64,000 nt of DNA. It comes from Amoeboaphelidium protococcarum (Eukaryota > Aphelidiomycota > Aphelidea). The notes below the pieces were generated by a model, which saw only the letters and a list, made by a program, of their open reading frames with translations, ran no database searches and was not told where the DNA came from. Positions 46,359 to 58,807 of this stretch are shown one piece after another. How positions within the stretch are numbered: the stretch's first letter is position 1; each line of letters opens with the position of its first letter. A program made the position numbers and the translations under genes. The DNA is taken from assembly GCA_023515745.1 (NCBI GenBank), contig JALECJ010000004.1, positions 434,001 through 498,000 of the forward strand, given 5' to 3'.

Positions 46359-46796
46359 TCAGTCAAATGACAATCTAGTAGTGGACAGTCTTTTTAAACT
46401 TTATCTGTCGACCGGTTGCAGCAAACGCATCCATTCATGACGATGATTGATTAGGCTTTTCACTGCCTCTCTCTCAGCATCGGCCATTTTTACTCCCAAT
46501 CCTTCGTAAAGTAGAGGTTAAAAAGCATGCACTTGCACTTATAAAGTAACTTTGCAGTTGCTGCGCAACTTTTCTTCAACTTTGGTGACTTAAATCGACT
46601 GGTTCATATTCAGCAGCAGAAACAACTAATAAAAGTCAGTAAAAACAATTTTTTGCGCCTCAATCAGCTTTGAATAATACCATGTAGGAGAAGCTTTCAA
46701 GATTTTATCGTAGATTGACTCTTAGCATACCTTTTTGGTTTAAGCTTCTTCAAGGATACAGACTTGACCACTTGTAAATGTAGCACGAACCGACAT
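46359..46796 (-). CDS. Small protein of unknown function
   Basis: A 145-residue open frame, ATG at 46796 (MSVRATFTSGQVCILEE), TGA 46359-46361. It is mixed helical (WYYSKLIEAQKIVFTDFYQL; REAVKSLINHRHEWMRLLQP) without signal peptide or known motif. Composition and a start at the expected place after AT-rich DNA suggest a real gene, but length alone is weak evidence under a code with a single stop. Confidence 0.5.
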
Positions 46797-47729
46797 GTTA
46801 ACAGTAAATGTAAACTTTACAGATGATTCGTAGCCCAGAGATGCAACGCTGCTTTGCATTCGCTCACACTCTCTAAACTTTTAATTGAATGTTTGTTGCA
46901 TTGTAATCCTGTTTAATCAGGAGAAGAGTTAAACTCGCTCACTTGTATCCCGTTTAAATCAGGTGTGTGTTACCATCGTAATTGATGCGTGTCATACTGG
47001 ATCATTTCGAGCTCTGATCCATTGTTTCTAGTAGCTCATGTGCAATATAACTCAAGATCTTAGATGGAATAAATTTTTAAAAATGATCATTATAGTTTTG
47101 CATGTCAAAAATTAGTAATTCCATCTTTTCAGTAGCTTCCGAAGTGATCTATATCTAACATTGATTAGTGAAACACTACCCAACAGCTAACCAGTGGCCA
47201 GCAACGTCCGACGTAAGGAGGATATGACGCGTTTGTGACTTTCATGAGAGGTGAAATTTCAGAGCGATTCCGCTCCTATCACACTGCTACCGTGTACCAA
47301 AATTTTTGTTCATCTGAGCAGCCAGTCACGGTGTAACGCTGAACTAAAGTAATGTCGACGCTGCTTTCACTAGATTTAGAGATCGGCAGCGAAGCAGTAA
47401 AGCAGATGGCTGACGCACTACCATATCGCGGAGGAGATTTTGTTAAAAATAATATAAGAGAGTGAAGTGAATATGAGATATAACAAGTATATTTACAGTC
47501 GTATCAATTTTTGTGTGCTAGAGAGTGAGTGAGTGACTGAAACGCGTCAACACGGTTTCAGCTCAACATTATCGATGAGATCAAAAATCGTGACTGATCC
47601 TTAATCACTGATGTTCTAATCTGGCTGTAAATTTATAAAATTGTGAACTATGATTTCCTTCTTTGTGCTAAAATACATTTTGACTTACTAGCGCGTATAT
47701 CAAAAGTTTACATCCTATTTCAAGGTAAA
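46797..47729. other. Long gene-poor gap
   Basis: More than 900 bp. It contains a near-palindrome cctgtttaatcagg near 46907-46920 echoed by a related copy about 40 bp on, and a short ORF (ATG 47353, 36 codons) of uncertain meaning. ACGCGT sits at 47542-47547, about 185 bp before the next start. No gene recognised. Confidence 0.45.
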
Positions 47730-49175
47730 ATGTCTCTAAAGTTTTTGGATAGAATCTCGTAACATGCTGCTTCTGGTCAACGTATAGTAGCTTTCAATGG
47801 GAAGGAAAATCAATTGAAGGTTATGTCTCGCACCTTGCTACTGCGAGGATGGAAATTGCTTCTGGATTCTACCTTGTTTGTATTTAGTCAGTTGCATAGT
47901 AATTATGGTGTTGAGTTGATCTCAGTGGATCGCGAAACGTAGCAATGCTTCGTTACATTTGTTTCAAGGACTGCTGCTGAGTAATTTATCAAGTGGCATC
48001 TTGCTGAAGTGGATAAATGTGGATACAATTCCCGCTTTTTCAATGAGAAAGGGTTGAGAATCCGCTGGTCCTCCAACATTGTAGGGATGCAGAGTTCTAT
48101 GTCTCCAACTGACGATGGAATTTATGCTGTTCGTCCTGAATACTTGACTGATTGGCACATAAAGCTATTCGCTACTGAAATCGGTGGTGCGCAGTTAAAA
48201 CGGCATTATTCACAAGTCGTCAATAAATTGAAACCTGCAAGTATCAATTGGGCGAAGGAGAAGGGTGTTTGGCTCGGCGGTGTAATTTGTGAAGAGCCTT
48301 ATTTCGCGAAAAAGAGGTCTCAATCTAATCGGTTCGTGTTGCTTGACCTGTATTCCCTTGGTTAAAGCAAAGATTTCGCTGTAGCAAGCTCTAACGTGAG
48401 TAGACATTGCTTTCAGCAAGCTAAAGATGCACCGAGGTTTGTGAAGGATACGGTGAAGTCCTTAGCTTTGGGGTGGCTGAAAGAAGCGAAATTTGATCAG
48501 AAGCTTTCTGTCGAGGTGATCAATTAGATTGTGTCCGCTTTCTACAAAGAGATCCTTGGATTGTATGATAACTAGGTGTTGTATGAAGTCTATCAGAAGC
48601 GCTTACAGCACTGGCTTGTATCTCTGGTTTCTGAGATCTGTGTCATCATGGAGAAGTCGACTCGGCCTTTGGTTTTGGCGTCCGACATGAACACCGCTAT
48701 ATAAAAGTCTATAAACAAGCCGCTAACATTTGGTAATAACGACTCTATTAATTCATAGAAATGTGAGAAGTAATCCGGGTTTGCCCTGCAGATTCCAAAG
48801 AGAATATATCAGTCTTCCTAGGTTCCGCGCGATGGCGCTTCGTAGGTGGCTCTGATTGGCACTCAGGCTCCAGGCTAAGTTAACTCTGGCAATCTGTTGC
48901 AACGTAGTGGACCTAGAAGTAACCAATCTGGATCTGAATAGTAGATGTCGACTGGGATGGGTGAGTCTCTTTCCAATCAACGATAGCAGTATGGCGGTCG
49001 TGGCAATATTTCGACTCGTGGTCGCGGTAGTAGCTCTGGTTATAATCGTCGGGGAAGTTCTTATAGTTAACGAGGTGGTAGCTCTGGTTATAATCGTTGG
49101 GGAAGTTCCTATAGTTAACGAGGTAGAAATAACCAACTCCCTAATCGTCATCATCCATACTAAAAACGTACTTGA
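47730..49175 (+). CDS. Unknown protein with Arg/Gly/Ser/Tyr-rich C-terminal repeats
   Basis: A 481-residue single-exon protein. The N-terminal 300 residues look folded (FLDRISQHAASGQRIVAFNG; TAAEQFIKWHLAEVDKCGYN; GGVICEEPYFAKKRS; VINQIVSAFYKEILGLYDNQ). From about residue 390 it turns Gln/Ser/Gly-rich, ending in an RGG/RG-like tail with two 16-residue repeats (SSGYNRRGSSYSQRGG). RG/YG tails of this kind bind RNA or promote condensates. A role in RNA metabolism is inference. I do not recognise the folded part. Confidence 0.72.
49032..49127 (+). repeat. Two tandem 48-bp coding repeats
   Basis: Units start at 49032 and 49080 and encode the 16-residue repeats of the RG-rich tail. They differ at only a few positions, so the duplication is recent. 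Confidence 0.85.
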
Positions 49176-49842
49176 TCCAATGAATGTCTCATGGCGAAAT
49201 AGTACATAAATTGCATAATGATTATGACTCTATCAGATTTGCTTTTTCATATTCGTCTTAAAAAAATTTCCAGTTTCTTCTGATGTCGCGCAACTGCCCG
49301 TTAAAATGTGTAGACTCTCGCTAGCGAGCATGGTAATATTTAGTTTGCATCCGGCAAGTAACGAATGTATATATTTTTCATTCTAGTCTAATATAACACT
49401 CCAGAAACTTTTCACGCGTATGAAACAATTACAGAGGATCCAACATATATCCACCTTACTCATATTTGTTGTATTTTGGTATTCTGGTCACGCGAAATCT
49501 GCGCAATTGCCGAAACAATAATACAAGAAATGCTTGGTAAGTGTATTAACTAGGTGACCCAAACTGATCCAAACAAGATTGCAGTATGAATTGTGAAATT
49601 TGAGGGCATGGCGCGCGTAAGTGTGATATTGTACCGCTTTAAATATTGACGATCAAAATTGAAAGTAAGTGAAACGTTATACGAGTGGCTTAGTCGATTG
49701 GCAGACTCTTTTGGCTTCGGGTGAGAATTGATGTAACTAATCAAACCGCGTGACTTACAGCCGGACTCGGTAAAATACTTCGGATCAATTCCAAGAATTA
49801 CTTCTTTCTGTAACACCCGTTATCTTAAACTCTTAATTAACA
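49176..49842. other. Intergenic with strand-ambiguous short ORFs
   Basis: A + strand ORF at 49420-49557 starts with a signal-peptide-like MKQLQRIQHISTLLIFVVFW. A minus-strand ORF of 130 codons (49852 down to 49460) overlaps it. Neither has recognisable content; GTAAGT donors on + could extend the first, but no TGTAG acceptor is nearby. Confidence 0.4.
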
Positions 49843-50958
49843 ATGAGTTCATCTGTTCCATTACACCAGGAAAGGCGCATTAGGAGGTCATTGCCAGCTC
49901 ACTATCAGTCCCTATTTGGATAAATCTTGAATTCATATCAGTATGCTAAATTCTACCATGGATATTCTACCTTGTTCTTTCGAAAAAGATTGGAAAGATC
50001 CATACTCAGAAGTGAACAAGGCGGAGATATTGGTGACTGTCCTCAGTCTCTACTAGAGACGCATTTGGAGAGCTATATGCGCTCGTTGAAGCCAAATGCC
50101 GAGGATAAGCAGCTGTGGCGTGTGGTGGACGGCAGGAAGTATTTTTTCCTGAAGGAAACAGATTGGCAAGGTGGATAGAATTAAGAATATATTATCCACA
50201 AAGATTTGCTATTGTTTGGGATGACGCCTCAGCATCTCCAGCATAATGAGTACTTTGCCGTTGCACGTGTCTCGCCATGCTCTCAAACTTAACTTGGTGT
50301 TGCTGCATAAAATCACTTGGAGGCTTTGAATGCTCATATGCAACAGGTGTTGGATATAAAAATTGAAGCTTCCAAAGAGAAGTACTTGTTTATCTACCAG
50401 AGCAAACTGAGTAGAAACATTATTGGAGACAGGGATTGGCGAGAGTTTAAAGAAGGTGTGGTGAAGTTTAAACGAAATATCTAGCCTGGCGTCACCAAGA
50501 ATTTGGTTTTAATATGGAACACTGCTGCTGGCTTTTCTGACAACTTTAATGTTCTTTTGGACTGCTGCGGCACTTTCACTCATCTGGCGTACTTTGACTG
50601 CGAGTTTGATGGAAAAGTGATGCATCAAGTTTTGCGCTTCGTGCAATGTACCAATGTGATAGATTTTCTGAAGAAGGTTTGCAATGGGAACGATAATCTG
50701 AGCTTAAATCGCGTGTCCCAGTTCAGATCTGATAGGCTGTTTATGGATGTATGCTCACTTGAAAGCTTAAAGCGCGCTGCTGGCTATGCTGAAGCGCTAA
50801 ATTTCTTCAAGGCTATGGTGATTTCGTTGAATGACATATTCCATAGAACAATGCCTCGCAGCGAAAATCAATGGTATAACTTGCATCCTGTGTAGATCTT
50901 GGATAAAGACGATGAGGAGGACTTTTATTCTAAAGATGCCCATGATGGCTTGATTTGA
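49843..50958 (+). CDS. Unknown 371-residue protein
   Basis: Single exon, ATG 49843 to TGA 50956-50958. Globular composition: RRSLPAHYQSLFGQILNSYQ; LWRVVDGRKYFFLKETDWQG; LVLIWNTAAGFSDNFNVLLD; VMHQVLRFVQCTNVIDFLKK; LKRAAGYAEALNFFKAMVIS. No signal peptide or membrane helix; an acidic C-terminal tail (DKDDEEDFYSKDAHD). It is in the same orientation as the RG-rich protein upstream. I cannot name the family. Confidence 0.72.
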
Positions 50959-51668
50959 AATTAAATTGACTACTTGATCTGAATTTAAATGTTTTTTCCA
51001 ACTTGATTTTATTTACACTGATGACTTTTGGTATCATTTGAATTCGAATTCCAATACATCTTCATTACTATTCAAACTTATATATGGTTGACAATAATGT
51101 TTGAATGTTGATAACGCGTTATTGCATAGTTATACGCGCCCCGACAACATTAGTTGCCGTACAACCTCATATATTAAACATGGCAACAATAGATGTATTA
51201 GAACAGCTCTGACACACTAGTGTTCTATGACTTGCTTTTTTGAATCAGCAATGATATCAGCCTAAGTCATGATGAGCTGTTCTCCACTATAAATTGAAAT
51301 TCCGCGGCAGATTTCTTTTCTCTTCATTAATATTCTCAACTGCAAACCTCCAGGTAATCTTATATGTATGTCATTCATATACTACACTTGTTAATATACT
51401 ACACTTGTAGGGCGTCCTCATGTATTAAGAAGTGGTCCAAATGGTCGACAGTAACGCAATCAGTCCTAATTATTACCAAAATTACCAATAATTACCAACG
51501 ACTGTTGCCTTCCACCCAGTGTGGACTGCAGTTGATATTGTCTGATCTGAACACTTCTTTCAGATTATCTGAAGCCTGAGATTACTTTGAACTATTTTCG
51601 CGTGATTTTGCAATCTGGTTGCACGCGAGAGGATTGATCTGATGGTTGAAAGACTGGAAGTGATGGCA
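50959..51668. other. Intergenic
   Basis: About 700 bp, AT-rich, with direct repeats around 51367-51407 (catactacacttgttaatatactacacttg). ACGCGT at 51114-51119. No coding frame I would defend. Confidence 0.5.
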
Positions 51669-51992
51669 TCAATTTGCTTAAATTTGGGAATATTGAATGA
51701 ATGTTTTATTTTGAATAGGAAATATAGGAAATTGTAATTGAAGTTTAGTTTTCTTATTTTGAACTACTATAATGCCTAGATAGGGCAAGAAACCAGCGAC
51801 ACTATCAACACCGACGACGATATAGTCCCAGTGCATATCAAAGTGCACCGGTTTCCCAGATGCGACAGGAGCAGCATGAATCGCATATGACTAAGTAATC
51901 TCATGCAGGCTGTAACTGCACAAGTTTGTAGTGGATCCATAAACGAACAGGATTCTCTTTTCAGGAGTTGGTTCTGCGTTAATCTTCATCAT
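51669..51992 (-). CDS. Small unknown protein
   Basis: A 107-residue open frame with start MMKINAEPTPEKRILFVYGS and a compact middle (HAAPVASGKPVHFDMHWDYI; VVGVDSVAGFLPYLGIIVV). The first 75 residues look folded, while the tail (KTKLQLQFPIFPIQNKTF) may be read-through of AT-rich sequence to the next TGA. Family unknown. Confidence 0.48.
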
Positions 51993-52236
51993 TATTTTAC
52001 TTATACGCTATCACAGGAATAGAAAGGACTAATGTCAAGTTACTAATAAGTTCACGTTATAACCAAATTGATAGCGTAACAGTGTCGCGTCATCATTTGA
52101 TTAGTTGTGAGCTGTCAACTTGGAAGTATTTCATCACGGTAAAGGTTTGATAAAATGTGGATTAACGTCTGCTACTTACATTCAATGAAATCTATGTTTA
52201 TTAAATCAGAATCATACACTACCATTCATCATTTCA

Positions 52237-55200
52237 TCATACACGAGTGTGAGCTAGAGTTGGGTCATTGAAGCTGACATCAAAATCCTGTTCTACCAGA
52301 TACGAGGTGCCAGTAGCGTTAGTTTTGTTAGTTTTCTTTACCAGCTTTTCTGTAGCAGAATCCTACTTGTTAGTCTGTCTCAACAGTAGAGCCATGATTA
52401 ACCATCTAGAATCTTCAGCCAGTCTATCAGCGCAAATCAACAGTGCTCGAATCTATAGGAAAGTGAGCACCGCTAGAGCACCGAATCCCCAGAACGCGGC
52501 GTCAAATCCCACCAAGGAACTTTAACACTGTCCTTCAACTTGAGCCAACTCTTGAGCAATAGGTTAACAATCAACAAGCCTATCCAGTGGCTCAATAATG
52601 TCCGCTGCAATTCTGACTAGAGTTGGATACACTAGAGATGGAAATATATTTTATGGCTCTGATTATACAAGCGTATCCAAAATTCGCTATCCTACAGCGC
52701 CAAATATGCTCCGATATGCTGAAATACCATCAGCTTTGGCCTATATCTCAACATATAAATCTAAAAGATTATTCAGGTTGTTCTTGGCTTTACTTTGCGC
52801 TGCTTGAATTTGATTGAGCAAAGTTTATATCTTGATCACCACCACATCGTTGACCTGAGATACGCCAACTGTTTTATACTGGTCTGAACAAAGCGAAGGT
52901 GTTTAAACCCCAGATGCGGTAAAGTACGTCTCGTTCACATTACTCACATAAGCAAGAAGTTGATTTCGAGAGTTATCTACCAAATCAGATCGTCTTAGAA
53001 TAGGCTAATTCAACGCATTTACGTATTGAGTCGTCGGTGCTGACACCAAGGTCCCTACAATCTCTTTAAGTTTATCATCCACTCCTTGTAAATTGTTTAC
53101 AATATAAATCAATCCATCTCGGACAGCCGCCTAAAAACTACCAAAATTATAAGCTCCTCCAGCCGATCCTGATAACTCTACAGCCATTCTTGTGATATTA
53201 ATGCTAGACTACAGAGATGCACCCAAATCCCGATCCTGAGCAGCCAGTCTATCCTCAACATAGTTAACAGTCATCTAGATATAAGCACGCGAATTGTTAG
53301 CCAGACAGTTCTAACGACTTAAAAAAGCCTGGTTGATATACTTTGGAACATCCATACCAGGCGCCAAAACATTTAATCCAGACTGCCATGTGGAGAACCT
53401 CTCGTTGGCTGCATTGCACATGTTGACATTGAGATAGGCAAATACCAGAGTTAATCCACACAGAGCCCAGAACGTTGCTAAAATTAAAGCATGACAAACA
53501 TTCATGAATCTTACAAATCTAAATCGACCAAAGAGCAATAACAAGGCACTAGCCAGAGTAGCGAAAAAGCTGAACATTATAGCAACGTATGCGCCATTAG
53601 ATCTGAAGGCCATAAGGGACGCTCCCTGATTCAGTGCCGATTACGCGTCTCTGGTGGCATTTGATAACGCTATGTTAGCAAACTACATACCAGCACGGCT
53701 ATTGGATTGAACTGTTACTCCAAAATTGAACAAATTCTGAGCCAATCTGTTAATCATTGGAATATTTACCGAATCGTACATGGACTAAATATAGCTCTGA
53801 TATAATCCACTTTAGGTATCAATTGAGGGCAAACTGTCATTGATCTTGGCCACTTGAGCGCTAAACGAAGATAAACCATCGAAATCCACACTGGCAACAG
53901 TATCACTATATAGTGTTGGTAGAAATTATGACTTCATCACACAATCCGGAATCTAAGGACTTTACATATCAGTCAAGGCACTCGTGACATAATTGTTCAA
54001 CTGTTCAACTAGCAACTTCAACTCATCAACGTTCGACGACAACTCTGATACGTTCCCCATAAATTATCTCAAATTCTACTATAATCCAGTAATATTAGCC
54101 AAAAAGGTTGATGTATTCGGATACAACAGTGGAAACATGTTCTGAGTAAATTTAGCTTACGGCAGCGTAGTGATAGAGTAAGCGTAGTTGGACATTGTCT
54201 GGTTAGAATACATGGTGGCAAACGATTATTCAAGAGTGGTGGTGGTATTCTTCAGCATTCCAAGCGATTTAAACGCAGTCTTTGTAAATGAGTCAAACGA
54301 GTTGTCCGCCTGAGCAGATGCAACTGAAGTAATAATCAGACAACTCAATTGCAAGCCCAGTACTATCAGTAGAAAGAAGACAGCATTGAGACGCTGGGCG
54401 AAGGAGTAGATACGAATCTTCTCACTCTTGTCATCATCATCTCCCATCAGAGCTTTCTGCTTCTTCTTCTCACGCAGCTTTCTCTCACGCTCCTTCTCCA
54501 GATCTCTGGCAGTGAGGCCCTTAGCAGCTGCCACCTCAGCATCTTGAACTTCTTTCTCTTCCTACAATGCCTTCTTCTTCCGCATCTTCTCCTTCTGCAC
54601 CTACCTGTAGAACCCATGAATCATGAAAGGAGCACTGAGCAGAGACAGCAGAGATAACAGAAAGGTAATCACCACAACGATGATAGCCGCCGTGCTGTTA
54701 CTCAAAATAGTACCAATATCGTAAAAGTTGTTGGCATCAAACATTTACACGACATATGAACGCATAAGTGACTCCCTAAATGGACGCGCCATGCTTACAA
54801 ACCAATTCAGAGGGCCATCATAAGCATATGGAAGTGCGCCATTCGGAGTATAGATACTAGGGACAGATTAGTATCGGAATTGTTAGGCAATCTAATCAAC
54901 CGGACTGATTCCCGGATTGAGCACCTTGGTGAAATTAAAATTTGGCATTGCAGTAAATGTTGGAGTTGGTGACGTAGTAGTAATAGTTGTTGTTGTTGTG
55001 GTTTAAGCAGTATTAGTTGCATTTACACCCAATTCAGTATAGCTCACACAATATCCATCTTGTACTTGGTTGACAACATCCAGAGGGGAGGAGGTCAAAT
55101 TATACCGATAGTCCACTTGGAAGCACGCGCCAGTTGAGTTTGAGGCCTAGCAGTTGGCCTGCTTCAAACTATAGGATTCATTCACAAAAGCAGAAGAATC

Positions 55201-55362
55201 TATACTTTGATAGAATAAAGTGTCCAAAACAGTTTGATTTTGAATCTGTGACCTGACAGTGTCATTAACTCCAGTGCAATTGGTAAAGTCATAATTTGAT
55301 GCTGCACTAATATGCCACGCAAAGGTGGCAATCAATGTAGTGATAGCCAGCCAGTTTACCAT
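52237..55362 (-). CDS. Prominin-like pentaspan membrane protein
   Basis: A 1041-residue single-exon protein. Signal peptide at the N-terminus (MVNWLAITTLIATFAWHISA) and many N-glycosylation sequons in the extracellular parts. Five internal membrane helices follow the prominin plan: TM1 near residue 220 (AAIIVVVITFLLSLLSLLSA); a charged cytosolic loop with ARDLEKERERKLREKKKQK; TM2 near 340 (VFFLLIVLGLQLSCLII); a first loop of about 250 residues; TM3/TM4 near 600-645 (VAIMFSFFATLASALLLLF; LILATFWALCGLTLVFAYL); a second loop of about 300 residues with Cys; TM5 near 958 (FDAAFWGFGALAVLTFLQI); and a cytosolic tail. Prominins organise cholesterol-rich membrane protrusions. Topology supports the call; sequence similarity is weak from what I can judge. 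Confidence 0.8.
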
Positions 55363-55661
55363 TATTCAAAGTCACTTTTAATATTGTGCAAGTCACTATT
55401 AATCTTTGTTGGCTGAAATACTTAGTACAAGCAATAAATAAATATATAAAAATATACCACTGATAGTTCCCATCTGGTATCCAAGTTAAAGGTGATCTAT
55501 TTTTGACATCATGGCAACCAATAAAGGCTGGTAACTGCAATGCGAAAGCTGTACTTGTAAGAAACTTTTATTAAGGCTCAAAGGTACATTACGTTTGATG
55601 ATGATAAAATTATAAAGGCAAAACAACAAGATATAAGTTACTACCAGACACACTATCTTAA

Positions 55662-56780
55662 TCATTATTCTTTTGCGTGACCAGAGAGGACAATATTACT
55701 CACGTCAGATTCATCGCCAATGCTCTTACCGTCAGCGGCCGATGGCTCTGATTTCGCCGCTGAAACAAAACCGTACGCTTCATCCTCAGTAACTTCCACG
55801 GCTTTATAACCACCCTTCATTGACGCAGCCTTCTTCGCAGCTTTATATGCTTTATATCGCTTATCAGTACCGAAAGCCCAGTCCCAGATTCTAAAACTAG
55901 AGCCATAGTTGCCCAGGAACGCCATATGATGATGATCATGAAAATCTGCACCAGCCCAGAATGGCATCCAATTATGTAAACTCCATGGGAAATCGTAACC
56001 AGAGTGAGCATCAACTGCTTACACTAATCTAACAACCACCCAGAAGAAAACACTCAAAATATGTAAACCATCACCGGGGACCTTGCCACTCAGACCAAGT
56101 TGATTCAAGGCAAACACGTACATGAAAGGACCCAAAATAGTGCCTATACCCAAAATCAGAGTCTCGGCAGGATGCGCATACTCAGCAGTCATACCAAACG
56201 GGGCACTGAACTCATGATGAACCTTGTGAATTTTCTTATAGATCAGCTTATGGTGCAAAAGTCTATGAAACACATAGTGATACAAGTCTTCAATCACCAA
56301 AAACAGACACGACTCCAAAATCATTCTAGACCAGGACGGTAGAGGAACTTGCGTCACCTTCATTCCCATAGCCTCAGCAGTTGGGTGAAAACCGATTTGC
56401 ATAGGCAACTGCACAAACAAGTGCTAAATAACGATGGTGCGAAAACACTTTGAAAGCAAGGCTGGTGTATTCTCGCGGTCTTGAATCTTGTACTTGCGCA
56501 AGGCAGGAATATAGTCACATAGCATGAACGGCAAGTATCTGCAGAAGTAGGCAATCTCATGCATGGTAAAAGATAGAATAGTAGTCACCACTATTGGATC
56601 ACGTCCCTTGTACAATTCCAGCCAAAACTGTTCAAACCAAGTTAGTCTACACTATTATCATCATTGTCATTACGTAATCACACAAAGTTGAATTAAAAAC
56701 TGACAGTATTATACTTACTCATAGTTGGGCGGTAATTGATCAGCGAAACCACCAAACACAGCACCCTAAGTAGAATTCAT
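55662..56780 (-). CDS. ERG25: C-4 methylsterol oxidase (Erg25/SMO)
   Basis: A 348-residue ER membrane di-iron enzyme with one 72-bp intron (56647-56718, ends TGTAG). Exon 1 encodes [21 protein letters not shown]. Histidine boxes are intact: [20 protein letters not shown] plus [20 protein letters not shown], and [20 protein letters not shown]. It removes the C-4 methyl groups of lanosterol-type sterols, so this organism likely makes ergosterol- or cholesterol-like sterols. The C-terminal 70 residues are a Lys/Ala/Ser extension. A terminal TAA is read as Gln before the TGA. Confidence 0.94.
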
Positions 56781-57485
56781 TACAGAAAATCAACGTAAGG
56801 AAGAACTAAATGCAATTATAATAATCTTTAGGATAGAGTGTTGAGGTAACGTGAACGTGCTTTGAACTAGAAAAGAACAGAGAAACGTAAAATCTGAAAC
56901 GCCACTTCTTCCCGCGAGCTAACTCACTCAAACAGACAAGGATAGGGTGGACAGACATGCGCCTGTTTCGTCATCTGAAACATCTGAGAATTCCCCCGAT
57001 TTGAACCTGCAGTATCAAAAGATCATAGCATGGTATTTCAACTGACTATACACTTCCTTCCTTTCGTGACGGTTATAGAGTCAGATATTCTTTTTGATAA
57101 TTTTTCCACTGCTTTCATACCATATTCATGAGAAAGCTGGAGTTCTCAGCTAAATTCCGTTTCACAAATGAAACTAACTACTGTAGATCAACACTCGAAT
57201 TATATTTAATATTCGCATGTTCACTACTTTGATCTGCTTGAATTGTATACAATGAACATACCATGGAAACGCGTTCAAAATATCTTCGCAGTAGTCTCAT
57301 CTGGCGCGTACAAGGACGGGAGCTTCCTACGTATAAAATGCCCGCCCGTTCGCTCGCTTGACCATCTTTTCGTTCGCTCGTTCTCTGAATCTGTCCTCTT
57401 GCCAGAACTGAGAAGCTTTACTATTTAGCTCAGAGAGAGTTTTGATAGTGGAAAATATTATATATACATTGGTATATCCTAAATA
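56781..57485. other. Divergent promoter of ERG25 and NDUFA9
   Basis: About 700 bp without a convincing frame. ACGCGT at 57269-57274 lies about 210 bp before the NDUFA9 start, and CG-rich patches (cccgcccgttcgctcgcttg) occur around 57341-57360. Confidence 0.5.
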
Positions 57486-58691
57486 ATGTTTCTGAAATAG
57501 TGCAGATAGTTGGCGACTAAAGTGTCTAGTCAAGAGGGAACTTAGGTGGCTGCATCATCGAAATCTGTGGCACCGAATGCACTGACTGTTGGAGATCCGT
57601 TGTTCAAGGGTAAATTTATTAGGCAAGGCGGTGGTGGCAGAATGTCCAATAGTGGCCACACAGTCACCGTGTTTGGTTGTACCGGCTTCCTTGGTCGGTA
57701 TCTGGTTCAGCAGTTGGCCAAGAGAGGATCGCAGGTGGTCGTTGCGTACCGAGGATCCCCAGAAGATGTTCGTCATCTCAAGGTGACTGGAGATCTGGGC
57801 CAGGTGGTTCCTCTGCGATTTGATAGTCGCGATGATGACTCGCTGGTGGAATGTATGAGACACTCTGATACTGTATTTAATCTGGTGGGTCGTGATTATG
57901 AGACTAGAAATTTCACATTTGATGGTGTTCACGTTGATGCTGCGCGTAATATCGCTCGTGTGGCCATGGAAGTTGGTGTGGCTAGATTTGTTCATGTCTC
58001 CGCTCTGAATAGCGATCCTTCATCCCCATCCTAGTTTTATGCTAGCAAGGGTCGCGGTGAAGAGGCAGTGTTGAAGGAGCATGAGGGAGCTGTTATCGTA
58101 CGTCCTGGGCAGATGTTTGGTTGGGAGGATAGATTGACTCAGTACCTAGGCACTACGGTTACTCATCCTGTCAAGAGATGGGCCACTGGTGGGTATATTC
58201 CAATGGTTCATGGCGGAGAAAGATAGTTTAATCCTGTGTATGTTGGAGATGTTGCGCACGCTATTTACAACATTCTGAATGTGGAATAACCTCATAAAGT
58301 GTACGAATTCCATGGTCCTGATCGCTATGTGTATCGTGAGTTTGTGAGACTATTCTGCGAGTATGCACGCCGTCCATACTTCCCTCTAAATGTCCCACAC
58401 AAACTGTATCGCTCTATTATGGGTCAGATTGCAGCGGTTAATCCATTGAATCGTTACAATTAGCACGATGTTGATCGAGCAACTATTTCTGATACCATCC
58501 ACGATGCTTCAACTGTGATTGGCGGTCAAGAGTATTCTGTAGGCAAATTTCAGGATGTTGGTCTGAGACCGTAGAATACAGAGGCTCTCTTGATCAGATT
58601 CGTGCGTCACTTTAGAAGTGATGAATTTGTCGATTCTCCAGCCACTTTCGGGGAGACTCATTACTGGCGTCAGTTGCAATAGAGAAAGTGA
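57486..58691 (+). CDS. NDUFA9: NADH:ubiquinone oxidoreductase 39-kDa subunit (NDUFA9)
   Basis: A 401-residue protein, single exon. A mitochondrial presequence-like start (MFLKQCRQLATKVSSQEG) precedes the atypical SDR fold: TVTVFGCTGFLGRYLVQQLA (NAD(P)H loop), VVVAYRGSPEDVRHL, DTVFNLVGRDYETRNF, FVHVSALNSD, SKGRGEEAVL, VIVRPGQMFGWEDR and PVYVGDVAHAIYN. NDUFA9 is an accessory subunit of complex I, so the organism has a conventional respiratory complex I and is not an anaerobe with reduced mitochondria. The start is chosen for the presequence and the preceding AT-rich DNA. Confidence 0.94.
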
Positions 58692-58807
58692 TTATAATTA
58701 TATAAAACGATTAACTTTGATAATTGCGCATCTTTTACATTAAAAAATCATCATGCTTTAATAACTACTCTAATACCAGCATCTAAACAAAAACTCTAAT
58801 AATCAGA

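Noticed and set aside
47353-47463. 36-codon plus-strand ORF (MSTLLSLDLEIGSEAVKQMA...)
   Set aside because: Looks protein-like but too short, with no splice partner or homology to support it.
49420-49852. Secreted mini-protein on + versus a 130-codon ORF on -
   Set aside because: The two overlap and neither has recognisable content; I could not choose, so no gene is called.
56950-57050. tRNA-like GGTTCAAATC on the minus strand
   Set aside because: The flanking bases do not pair into a T-arm or an acceptor stem.
57555-57995. Minus-strand ORF of 146 codons opposite NDUFA9
   Set aside because: Antisense to the Rossmann core of NDUFA9; no independent content.
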